Positions 51,985 to 62,539 of a stretch of 64,000 nucleotides of DNA are shown piece after piece. Position 1 is the stretch's first letter, and each line of letters opens with the position of its first letter. The position numbers and the translations under genes are program-made. The notes beneath the pieces were generated by a model, which saw only the letters and a program-made list of their open reading frames with translations, had not been told where the DNA came from and searched no databases. Source of the DNA: Epiperipatus broadwayi (Eukaryota; Onychophora; Udeonychophora; Euonychophora; Peripatidae); assembly GCA_028023455.1 (NCBI GenBank), contig JAQFVV010006203.1:14920348-14984347 (forward strand), in the 5' to 3' direction.

Positions 51985-52082
51985 CAGACAAAACTCTCCA
52001 TACAGTAGTGCCACTCAGTGCAAATCAGAGTAATCATTGGTAAGTCTTGGTGATTATGTGATGTTTAGTGGTTTAATATAAT
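51985..52082. repeat. Family A, terminal pieces only
   Basis: aaacagacaaaactctccat, acagtagtgccactcagtgc and gagtaatcattgg join directly to gattatgtgatgtttagtgg, i.e. both ends with the middle deleted. Confidence 0.65.
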
Positions 52083-52952
52083 AATGAATGATGTGGTTCA
52101 GAACAGGATATTGCAAGTCTGCCTAATTTAGTATATGGAGTGTAGTTTCCAAAATTAATATTCATGTATAATATTAACAGAAATTATGCTTAATGTCTAG
52201 ATTGTAATTATATAATCTTTATTTCCAAACATCTGGCAACAAATGCTTCATATTGAGCATACAAGTTATATCTACTTTTAGTTTATAAAATTATTGAACT
52301 TTAAGATAATAAAAGTCAGAAAAAGAACAAGGAAATAGATTAAGTTGAAAAATAACAGACTAGTCATTTAAATGTAAATGGCTTATGTTGAAATAAATAC
52401 AGAAGTCATGTGATGAAACTCACTGCACTGTGGGAATTTTTTTTAATGCTATGCAAATGAAGTTGTTTGTCAGCTTTGTAAAGAAAGAAAAAAATGGTAG
52501 GTGAATTTTCAACTGAAAATTTATATCGAGTGCTATTTGGAGTTGAAGTTTCTGAATTGACATCTTTAAAATAAGTATCACATTGCCAGTATTCAGAAGC
52601 ATAAAGCTGCTGAGAAATTTATTAATATTCTGAAGAAAAACTTTGGAGACAATTAATTGGTAAATGCAGGTATTGCAAATTTAATGATTGTGGCCAACTT
52701 CATTGATAGCTAACAATTAGAATAAATTCTTTTGTGCTTTCTATTACAGAAATTAGTAAATGTTTGCAAAAGCATTCAAGAAAAGTCAGAGTATCAAAAA
52801 GTATGTTGTATTTATATACTAAACTATTTCCATAATCTAATATTGTGTTGAATGCTTTTAGAAAAAAATAACTTTACTTAAATTTTCCAATGCAACTGTT
52901 AGTAACAGCACTTAGGTTAATAGATGCATAATGTTTCAAGTGGTATTGTCCT

Positions 52953-53380
52953 CTCTTCTTCAGGTGTTGTTGGCTGGACTAATGACAGAACTAGCATGAG
53001 AATCAAGTTTGGACCCTTAGATTATTGAATATTGAATTTTAAGGTAAGACTAACCAGTAGACCAGCCCACTGCCTTTGGCAGGATAACTCAGTTGGTTAG
53101 AGTGTTACCTTAAAATTCAATATTCAAGAATTATGCTAGTAATGTCAATGGTCAGGCCAGCAATACCTGAAGAGAGAGGAATAATATATCTCAAAACATT
53201 ATGCATATACTAATCTGTGTTCTATTTCCAACAGCTTAAAGTAATTGGAATATTTAAATAAAGTTACATTTTTCTAGAGACATTAAATACTTCTATTAGA
53301 TGATGGAAATAATCCAATATATAAATATAACTAAAATACCATCATCACAAACCTTCAGGAAAATACTAGTAAAAACTATG
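52953..53380 (+). repeat. Family B fold-back with tRNA-like head
   Basis: Arms 52953-53060 and 53094-53185 are inverted: cctctcttcttcaggtgttg, ggctggactaatgacagaac, tagcatgag, ttgaatattgaattttaagg. The centre has ggataactcagttggttaga (53085-53105), an excellent tRNA D-arm/A-box sequence. A family B tail (gatgatggaaataatccaa, catcatcacaaaccttcagg) runs to 53360. Confidence 0.75.
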
Positions 53381-54889
53381 TATTTGAATTTTTAAAAATT
53401 ATTAAAAAGTATTATCAACAACATTACTTTCACACACGTTTACTTACATGCTCCTGAGAGCAGTTTTTTTAAACTTTATTGCAGAATAATCTACTATAAA
53501 TTTGAATAATCAATGGCCACCAAATGATGCCTTTTTTCTCAGACTGTTTTCTATTTTTTTTCCTTATCTGTAAAGATTAAAATTCAAAGTTAGAACTAAT
53601 TTAGTTACGCATTTAGCAATGATTTTTTTAATCATTTATTCTATCAAAGCAACTCAAATCAACTCTCTTGCATAATTACATACTTGTGATTTCACTCACA
53701 TTATTATAAAATTACAAACTTTTTAAAACAGTCGAACACTATACAGTAAAAAATCCATAACTTAACAAACTTTTCAAATTTATATAGGAAAGGAATTTAA
53801 TAGATAAATGATAAAAGATTACCAGTAACTTGTATGTAGAATTGAGCAGTCAGTCGATCCCTTGGATCTTTTTTTTTAAAAAAAATAATAGCAGGATGCA
53901 TAATAAATTAGCAATCTTTTATTAAGTGCATTATAAATTACTTTAAACAATATTAAAAATTAGTCCACCACAATATTTTAAATAATCACTACAATATATT
54001 TTTATTAGCCATACATATATAAAATTGAAAGTTTGTTCACTTTTAGGTAGAGGTTTTTGCTAGTACAAACTTTTCAATTCTGTATTAGTAGTAAATACCC
54101 TTTTTTTTCAAACAGTTAAGTACCATAAAGAAAAAGTCCATAGACTATGTAATTCTTTTAAAAAAAAGAAAATCATGCAAGATTCATCAAGATTGTGCAG
54201 AATTTTCAAATTTATATATATAATAAGTGATACCAAATCAGCTTCTAAATATTTTAGAGACTTTAATTTTATGCCAACTGTAGATCTTTTACTATTTGAC
54301 TAGAAAGATAAATATTAATAGCAACATTACATGAATTTCTCATATGCTTATTTATGTTTCCAATAATGGTGTTGTTAAAAAAAGTATAATGCAAAAAATT
54401 ATGGCAAGTTTCCACACAAAAGCTGCACTCAAAAGTAGCAGTCTTGCAGTGACTATTTTTAAGCACATGACTAGCTTGGCTTTGAATGAATAAATGTCAT
54501 TGAGTGGCATTTTGTGATTAGTTTAACTGAATATGATGCTTATTCAATTGTAACTGCAATTAAAACTTTTATAGACAAAATAATTTTAATATGTTCATAT
54601 CTGATATGGTATCGATGATGTCAGCTAAAAAATACTGGCTTGGAGTAGTTGCAATGTGAAAACATAAGTCTATTGACACATGAAAAGGATATATATTGAA
54701 ACTTTACTAAGAAGGAGTATTTTGTAAATCAACAAAAAAAAGTTAATATTATCAAATTTTCAATGCTTCTAAATATGATTCACTGGCATTCAAATGAGGC
54801 ATGCTAGCCATTTTGTGAGTCATTGTTTAAGGCTATGGTTTCCAGCTAAAGTATGTTCAGAATAAAAAGTATCTAACACTTCAGGAGGT

Positions 54890-55177
54890 ATATATTGCTT
54901 ATAATAACTTTTCCCATATACACTTTAATGCAAAAATTTTTTTTAAATAAAACTTCTTTATTTTCCTGACAGTTTTGACTGTCCAGCAGTCTTCACCAGA
55001 GCTTCTCAAATTTCCTCTACCTCTTAAATCTAAAAAAAAGGTAGATGAAATTTGAGAAGCTCTGATGAAGACTGCTGGACAGTCGAATCAAAACTGTCAG
55101 GAAAATAAAGAAGTTTTATTAAAAATTTTTTTTTGCATTAAAGTGTATATGAGAGAAGTTATTATAAGCAATATATA
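54890..55177. repeat. Long fold-back, arms about 140 bp
   Basis: Left arm 54890-55033 pairs with 55034-55177: atatattgcttataataact, catatacactttaatgca, aacttctttattttcctgac, agttttgactgtccagcagt, cttcaccagagcttctcaaa. The right arm has a hammerhead-like string at 55062-55087. No coding region. Confidence 0.85.
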
Positions 55178-55179
55178 TG

Positions 55180-56590
55180 AAGATATGAAGAAATGCAAAG
55201 AAAGTAAAGGAAAAGAATAAAAGTATATACTTCAGGAGATATTATACTCTTCTTCTGAAACAATGTACAAAGTGCAGATGGATCAGATATACCATCATTC
55301 AATACTTTAAAACCTAATTTAAATTCAAAATTGTTCACTTCTTGCAACAGTACTATCAAAAGTGAATCAAGATTACTTTTCAAATTGCTTTGCAAGTACT
55401 TCACACCTATTGAGAAATAGCATTTAAGAGCAAAATAGGTTGAACAAGTAGAGTGAAAATGTTAAAATTCATATAGAATCAAAAGATGCTGATTCCATAG
55501 ATACTGGGACCCTTGAAATCTTTATAAATCTATATGCAACCATGTACACAAAATATTTCCAGAAGGTCTAGAATGGGCTGTATTTAATATTGAATTAATT
55601 GTAAAATGTAAAGTTTCTTTTGGAAATTTAATAATATTAAGTCCTTTGTACAAAATTTAATGATTTTTTGGATGAGAATCAATACTGTTTGATGAAGGCA
55701 GTGACTCTTAATTTATAATGGCAGAAAATGTTAAACTAAAAGCCTCACACAATTGTTCAGGCACAGTGTCTTTTGCATTTCAACGTAAATAGTTCAAAGA
55801 CATTTCATAGGTTATGAATATTGGAAGAATACTCATGGCAACTAATGCTGTGAGAAAGGTATCTGTCTAATTAACTCTATAAAAATAAATTGAGGAATTG
55901 TATTGAACATTGGAAAGTGATATAAGAAGCTGTTAGTAAGATAGGGAATTATGAGATCTGAACAGAATCTACAACGGGTGGACAGATGTCGGAAACATAA
56001 ATGTTTTAAAGTAGATATTGTAATTAGTAATCACATAAATGCTAAAGTAACCCTCATACTTTCTAGTTTTTATAACAAAAAATTATTTCATGTTTTTTGA
56101 CATGTTGCCCATGTTCTTATAGTGATGAATAATTTATCCTATTTGACAAAAGCTTCAAAAAACAATTTTAATGCATGTATTATACTACAGAAATAAAAAG
56201 GATTAAAGATGTTTAAAGCACATCGTGAACTAAGGATTCTGGAGTAATCTGTTTTGAGAATAAATTATTAAATTAAACTGAATGATTTGAATACCCTGCA
56301 TTGATTTAATGCCAGAATGATGTGGGACTAAAAGTTTCTGGTTTGATGCTTAACTACATTTCTGGTGCTCGAGTAGCATTGACTTTTTGAATGATGAACC
56401 ATCCAATTATTTATTGAATGATTTGGTTTTGAATTGAAAAGTAATACAATCTTGTGAAGCTTTAAGGAATATCTTCTAAGGAAATGCAAATGTTGTTATA
56501 ATAGATTTGAGTTAATGATTTAATGAAACAGAAAAGTTGTATTGAAATAAAATAATCAACACCTTTATTGCTCAGAAGATCTTAAAATGT
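55180..56590. other. AT-rich intron sequence, no gene recognised
   Basis: An 80-codon - strand frame (55162-55404) and a 65-codon one (54269-54466) were read for domains. None recognised. Confidence 0.35.
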
Positions 56591-56599
56591 TTGAGGACA

Positions 56600-56700
56600 T
56601 TAAGTGCCTGAATTGATTGAAGGACCTTATCTGTTAAGTGCCTGTATTGATCAAAGGATCTTATTTATTAAGTGCTTGAATTGATCAAGAACCTTATCTG
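56600..56700 (+). repeat. Tandem repeat, three units of 34 bp
   Basis: Units start at 56600, 56634 and 56668: ttaagtgcctgaattgatt, then gaaggaccttatctg, with small changes in each. Confidence 0.9.
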
Positions 56701-56789
56701 ACATTCCATCATTGCAGGAAAATTATAATTAACTTATAGCATTTCATTTGTAATGAAATAATTCATTTTCTCAAAAATTAAATCTCTTG

Positions 56790-56950
56790 AACTGTTACAC
56801 CATTAGGCATTAGGATGCCGTGATTAGGCAATATCACTCGATTGTCATCAGTGGCAATTTTATTATTACTCACCACCTTTTTAAACAATTCATTCTATTA
56901 CTTTAAAATTAAGACGATTTTAGATGAACAGATATAAGTAATAATCATCG
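56790..56950. repeat. Dispersed repeat family E, weak copy 3
   Basis: aggcaatatcactcgattgt and catcagtggcaattt align loosely with aagcaataatatttaatcat and cacgggtgatagttt of 16650-16800. Confidence 0.35.
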
Positions 56951-57646
56951 GATTCATTACTCATTATGTTTAGTAACTGCAACATGTTATCTACTTTTCC
57001 CTAAACAATCCATGTGATCTATGTTTTCCCTGAATAATCCATTCAGTAGCAATTGTAGCTGGCTACTGAGTTTAAGATTCTTGGACGGGTTGACCATTGA
57101 GAAAAATTAACCTAAATCAGTTAATTAATTGGAACTTTCATGTTTTATTTGATCATCATTGCCATTAATAAATTTATTTCATCATGTAATGTATAAATAA
57201 ATTTAATACATAAACTCAATTTTCGTTTGTGCCGGAGATTATAAGATTATTTAAAAATTAGTTAACCTGATTTTTCTTTGGGAATTATTTGTTTTTGACA
57301 GCCATTTATATTTGTAATTTATTTTTTTCAAACCATTTTTAAAAAAAAATAAATTGTTTATCTAAAGATAATTATGACTGCAAAACACCTGCTTTAACGT
57401 GACTTGATTTATTCGAAGTTTATCTGTAATTAGATGTTAATGTTGACTTGAAGAAAACATAATTTGATTTCCTTTGTAAATATCTAATAAATTATAGTTT
57501 TATGATTCTCGTTTGACTAAAACGAAGTGGTTGAATGTTTAAAAAAAAAGAAAATAAATGAAGTGAGCTAATTAATTTAATATTTTCTTTTAAATTTTAC
57601 GTTTTTTTGCGCTATTCATTAATTTTTTTAAAAAATTATTATTTAG

Positions 57647-57844
57647 TATTAAATATTAGCACTAGTGCCCAGTTATCATTCATCATGCCCGAAGGATTTT
57701 TACCACCCCCATTGGATCCTAACTCAGCCGTGGAATATTTTCCTTACTTCAGAGGGCGCTATTTGGCCGTGGCAGCTTCTTTGAATGGAGGAAATGTTTT
57801 AGCAGCTTTTGTGAAAATGCTTCAACAATGGACACATGATTTAG
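57647..57844 (+). CDS. SHPK: Sedoheptulokinase (SHPK/CARKL), next exon with phosphate-binding motif
   Basis: Second recognised SHPK exon, 65 full codons. Joined to the exon ending at 42192 it reads QDA-V-LNISTSAQL, the SHPK version of the FGGY phosphate-binding segment (NxxTS, codons from 57649). It continues with the conserved stretches AVEYFPYF, LAVAASLNGGNVLAAFV and QQWTHDLG. The acceptor is ttatttag after a T-rich tract. The donor is g|gttagt, slightly weaker than gtaagt but a valid GT site. Reading through the donor meets TAG within two codons, supporting a real exon end. The exon ends after the first base of a codon, probably Gly. Exon phases agree with the upstream exon. The remaining third of the kinase (C-terminal FGGY half) should follow downstream, but I found no matching exon before 64000. 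Length, frame and splice signals look intact. Confidence 0.95.
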
Positions 57845-57984
57845 GTTAGTTGAATAAGTTTGATTGTTGCTTACTTATAAATGTTTGATTAACTCATACT
57901 TTTAATGTATTATGATTTCCATTTATTTAAGATTTAGATATTTCCAACAACATAATATAAAATCTATAAAATATTACATTGTAG

Positions 57985-58145
57985 AAAAGCCTCATCGTTC
58001 GAATCCTGGTGGAACTTGGAAATTTTTCTCAGATAACTGAGAATTTTCAAGTAAGTTTAGGATTTGTCAGGTAAAAGCCATAGCTAATCCAGATAGCTAT
58101 TCAATTATTGGTTGGTAAATGGATATTCAACTTTTCTTAGGTAGA
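57985..58145 (+). repeat. tRNA-related SINE, 5' truncated
   Basis: cgttcgaatcctggtgg contains the B box GTTCGAATCC. It is followed by gataactgagaattttcaag, gccatagctaatccagatag and attattggttggtaaatgg. The last strings recur at 23520 and 5755. Confidence 0.6.
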
Positions 58146-59566
58146 TATTAAAATAATAAAAAAAATGTTAAAATTTTTGCAAAGGTGCAATGTGTTTTTT
58201 ATTCACTACTTAAGGCAATTTACTAATAGAATGTTATAAATTAGAACATCATATTTAATTTATAAATTCTAATTTTAGCATAAAGAAATTGATTACTCTC
58301 ATCATGCAAAACATGAATGTAAGGCTTATTTTGTAAATAAGTTTCTTGAGTCTGACAAAGTTACAGTATTGAATTTTATACAAAAGCATAACATCATTAC
58401 AGGTGGCAACTATTATTATTCCTGCCAGGACCTGGGTTTTCTGGAAGGCTTGGTAAATGATAGTGGTTAAAAAACAGTGATCATTTCAGTTGGCAACACA
58501 TTGAGAGTTCATAAATTAAGGACACAGTAAATTCATCTTTTCTCATCATCTTTATATCAGCTAGTGTAAGTTTTAATAATCAATAGATACATGCTTAATA
58601 AATTCCTATTCAATAAATGACATAATTTATTGAAAATTGAAATGCGCAAGAAATATATAGAATCAGTGTGTTGTCTGTATAAATAGTGTAGACTGGATAA
58701 AGGTTGAAAAACATTTAAATGTTTGCTTGAAAATTTGTATAGAGATTGAAATGGTAATCTTTCATGAATACTGAATTTAAGATGTGCCTTAACCTAATTC
58801 ATGGATTTAAAGGTTTTCAGTTTCTATCTTTATGTAGGTCAACAATTCCTAAAGAAGAAATGAAAAAAAATACCACTCGAAATGTAGTAGTTATAAACTA
58901 AGCTGTGTGTTATTACTAGCAGTTAAAGGATTTGGAAAGATGTAAATAAAGTTTAAATTTTTCTGTAAAGCATTTAATTATCTAACTAGATGATGGAGAT
59001 AAGTTTTCAATATTTAACCATCATTAATTTCAACTGAATAACCAATGACTACCATTTCTTTGCTGAGTCTTTAAAAGATTGATGTAACACTGATTCATAT
59101 GCTTTGATATTAAAGATAACTCTACAGAGAATCTATCAAGGAATATTAACATTTTTTCTTGGTAATATTTTACATCTGAGAGTATTCTTTATTTGCACAT
59201 GTGTGAACTTCTTTCAAGACTATATACTTCACTATACAATCCATAGATCTTCACTTAATATTATTTGCCTCATGAATAGCATATTAGCACAATATAATTT
59301 CTTAAATTTTTGTTAAACTATTTTTTAGTCAGTGATGCACTTGAACCATTGGTAAATCATAAACAGTGAATAATGTAATGGAATCATTGGTATGGCATAT
59401 ACAATGAAGTTGAATTTATCCTAGATATCTGTTATATTAAATCAGATGCAATCATAAAGAAAAAAAGAATCATGACTTGAGGGAAGAAATATTATATATA
59501 CAGTAGAGTCCTGCTCAATGTGCTGTTAGAAGCAATTCTTTTTTCTCTACACCAGAACCATCTATT

Positions 59567-59822
59567 ATAAATACAATTTATCCACTATTTATTTTTACTA
59601 AAAACCTTTTATTGTACTTATATACCTACACAATCTTATGTTTCCACTGTCCTGTAGACTTCTTCATAGCCAATTTTACTTTAATTTTAAAAGTAAAAAA
59701 TTAAAGTAAAATTGGCTTTGAAGAAGACTGCAGGACAGTCGTAACATAAGATTGTGTATGCATATAGGTACAATAAAAGGTTTTTTCTAAAAAGGGTTCA
59801 AAGTAGTGGATAAATTACATTT
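59567..59822. repeat. Long hairpin, arms about 120 bp
   Basis: 59567-59688 pairs with 59697-59822: aatttatccacta, accttttattgtac, acacaatcttatg, actgtcctgtagacttcttc, gccaattttactttaa. It carries the gactg-hairpin motif also present in the 54.9 kb fold-back, so the two may be distant relatives. Confidence 0.8.
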
Positions 59823-60044
59823 ATATAAGATATTACAGCAAAATAAAGGAAGTAGTAAATTTAGTAATATTTTATCTATTAATAACTTGAATTAGTTAAT
59901 GATACTAGTTGGTAATGCAATACATCTTAATGACATCATATCAACATTAGCTTCTGATTTATGGACTTCTTCAGAGAAGAAAATGCATCTGGATTGTTGG
60001 GGGAAGAAGCCAAAAACTAGATGGCACTGGATATATATATATAT

Positions 60045-62538
60045 TGTACCGGTATAAATCCACCACGCTTACTCATACACAGTACCCGAGTTCAAACCCA
60101 GTCCACGTTTAAGAATAAATTCCAAAACGCCAACTAAATTCAAACCCAAACCCCGGTATGACCAACCGATGATGACTTTATAACAGCACGGGGTTATCCC
60201 TTTTCTAGCTCAGCTCAGAACATAGACTAAATTCTTACAGTTAATGATATATAGATTTATTAGACTCTAGATACTGGAACGGTCATTCATGTAACGTATA
60301 TATTTAAGTTGCCCATACAGACAGTAAGTGGCTACCTAGACTCAAGAGTAATAAGGTGGAGGACACAAAAGGTAGATTAAATAAAGTGTTTAATAAGAAA
60401 AATATAAAGCATATAAATATAACATTCAACAGTACGGTAAGACTTCCATGAATCCTCTGGTATTTAGCTACTAGTCTTTAACAATCATTTTATCTCGTGA
60501 ACAAACTCATGCCAATAGCTGTGTAGTTAGATGACTGACGGGTGGCCAAGAGAATCAGAGTATTTGAGCATTGAAAAGATATTTATCAAAAAGGTTTTAC
60601 TAACTTATTTTATTCGAATAGACTCGAGCCGTTACGTAGATGGACAGTTGGAGGTGGTTTTATATAAATATGGCATGGAAGATGGGTGTACTGGTGGTTG
60701 CCTAGATTCAAGAGCCCTACAGTAATCACTTGCGGTGCATTAACGGAATACCGGGCGGCTTGTACTTTGACAAGGCTTAATGCCCCCAAGTAGCTCCGGG
60801 ACACGACAACCAGCCGGGATCATTTCGAACCCGGTGATCCAAGAGATTACCTGGGAAAGAAACTGCTTTCTTTCCCATATGGTAGAATGGCGAGACGCTA
60901 ACTTCAGCGAAGGGAAGGCATTGCCACAGACACCAAGGACGAGTACTTGAAGTGGATTTTTAACAGAAATTATACAAAACCTGGAATCTATTCGTCTATT
61001 TCTACGCCTCCGGCTGAGACCCTTATCCCAATAAAATATAGCGGAATTAACTGACCGCGAGAACAATAATTAATTAAACTTACTCTGAAACCCTTAACCC
61101 TCCAGGTTGACAGGCGGTAGCGATAGTATTAAATTATACGGTGAGTTATTTCTCATATCACACATGACATTAATATAACACTTTAAAACAATATATATAT
61201 TTAACATTGAACCTTAGACTGCAATTATATGACAACTTAAAATAGAATAAAAAAAAGATTTAACATTTACCAACTCGAAATATAAAAGAATATTTACTTC
61301 AGGAAACGAAATTTACCTTTAAAATAACTTGATCATTATTGTACACTAGTTTTACACAGAGTTGGGAAATATTACTATTGGCATCGTTTGTTTATGGAAT
61401 ACGCAACACAAAAAAATATAAATGCATTCATTTGGATTATTATTACTCTTAATTACAATTTTTATAACCATCAATCTTAATTACAATTTTTATAACTTAT
61501 TTCTAAAGACTAGAGCAGAGGATTAAAAGAAAAGAAAATTTACTGACAGGTTAAACAATAGCATTATAAACGACATAAAAACTTACATGTAATTTATTTG
61601 ATTGATCACATTAAGCTCGGGAGAAAGTTAAAAGTTCGTGTAACACAGTTACTCTTCTTTCTTCATCCGGCTTGGCTTTTCCCGATTGATATTTCCGACG
61701 AACGTAGGCGCGCATTTTGAAAGTTATTTGCTAGGCATTGTCAATTTGGAGATTGGAAGCTGGAAACTATGAAGCACCAACAACATGATCAGACAGCGGC
61801 ACGAAGATTCAATTTGGCAGGACAGAGATCAGCTCCTGTCACTTAGCCCCTCAACATTGCGGTTTACAGGTGAGCTTCTTAACAAAGTTCTAGGAATTAC
61901 TCTGGCAGCTGCAGTGCTGTCTTAAGACTACTTCTCTCAACCACGTCAAAAGTTAGAATCCGTTTTTCTCTAAGATGGCCACAATTGACTTTTCCGCCTG
62001 GTTTTTGTGTTTAAGCTCCTCCTACTTTCTCTAGCTTCCAGCCATCCAGCTTGACCATACAACATTAATTATCCGTTCCCATTGTCCTTTTACTTTGATA
62101 CGCAATTTTTAAATTGACACGGTAATTACAAATCTACATTTCTTATCTAATTTCGAATACAATTTAATTACTCTGTACATTTGTGTAATTTAGATTTTAA
62201 TTAAAAACACTGATCAAAGGAATGTGACTTTTGATCAGTATTTTTAAACGACTTTGTACAATTTTAAAAAAACTAAAATTCAAACAAATACGCCCGCAAT
62301 GAACTTTAAATTAAATTGATATAAATCCACAAACCACGCACACACGAATATTATTTCATGGTTTGTGACATTTATATACGGAATCTTACCTATTGATCTA
62401 CAAAACTTAAAATATATAACTAAATTTTTTTTTATTATGACTGAAAATAGACAAATCTCACTGCGGGCAGATAGTGGTTCGAATTACCGTACTTAAAACA
62501 CATGAAACGAAGATCGGTTCTTCGATCTGTCTGTTTCA
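60045..62538. mobile_element. Probable solo LTR (2.5 kb) inside a TA microsatellite
   Basis: A distinctly GC-richer block begins TGTACCGGTATAAATCC at 60045 and ends CTGTCTGTTTCA at 62538, i.e. TG...CA. It is flanked on both sides by (TA)n, giving a compatible but uninformative atat duplication. No protease, RT or integrase is recognised, and there is no second copy of the block. Open frames of 64-108 codons inside (for example - strand 60740-61066) show no known domain. Internal features: a short direct repeat cttaattacaatttttataa (61449 and 61479) and a hairpin at 62203-62244 (ctgatcaaa/tttgatcag). Orientation unknown. A different large non-coding insertion cannot be excluded. Confidence 0.5.
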
Positions 62539-62539
62539 A

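Larger units (their letters stand above)
42193..57646 (+). other. SHPK: SHPK intron, 15.4 kb
   Basis: Sequence between the two recognised SHPK exons, starting gtaaga and ending tatttag. Both exons are on the same strand, in compatible phase and collinear with the protein. It contains no other coding exon that I can recognise. It is filled with repeats: a 340 bp family copy, three fold-back copies of family A, a tandem 154 bp duplication, a tRNA-Gly SINE, a fold-back tRNA-like SINE, a hairpin with a hammerhead-like motif, TA microsatellites and poly-purine runs. Confidence 0.85.

Noticed and set aside
55162-55404. 80-codon - strand frame with LLIVLLQEV, reminiscent of a dynein segment
   Set aside because: Only a few residues agree and the frame overlaps the edge of a fold-back repeat; treated as coincidence.
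59499-59545. TA followed by CAGTAGAGTCCTGCTC, like a pogo/Tigger terminus
   Set aside because: No matching inverted end found downstream; one terminus alone is not enough.
60740-61066. 108-codon frame on - strand
   Set aside because: Within the LTR-like block; Arg/Ser-rich with no known motif; likely chance in GC-richer sequence.
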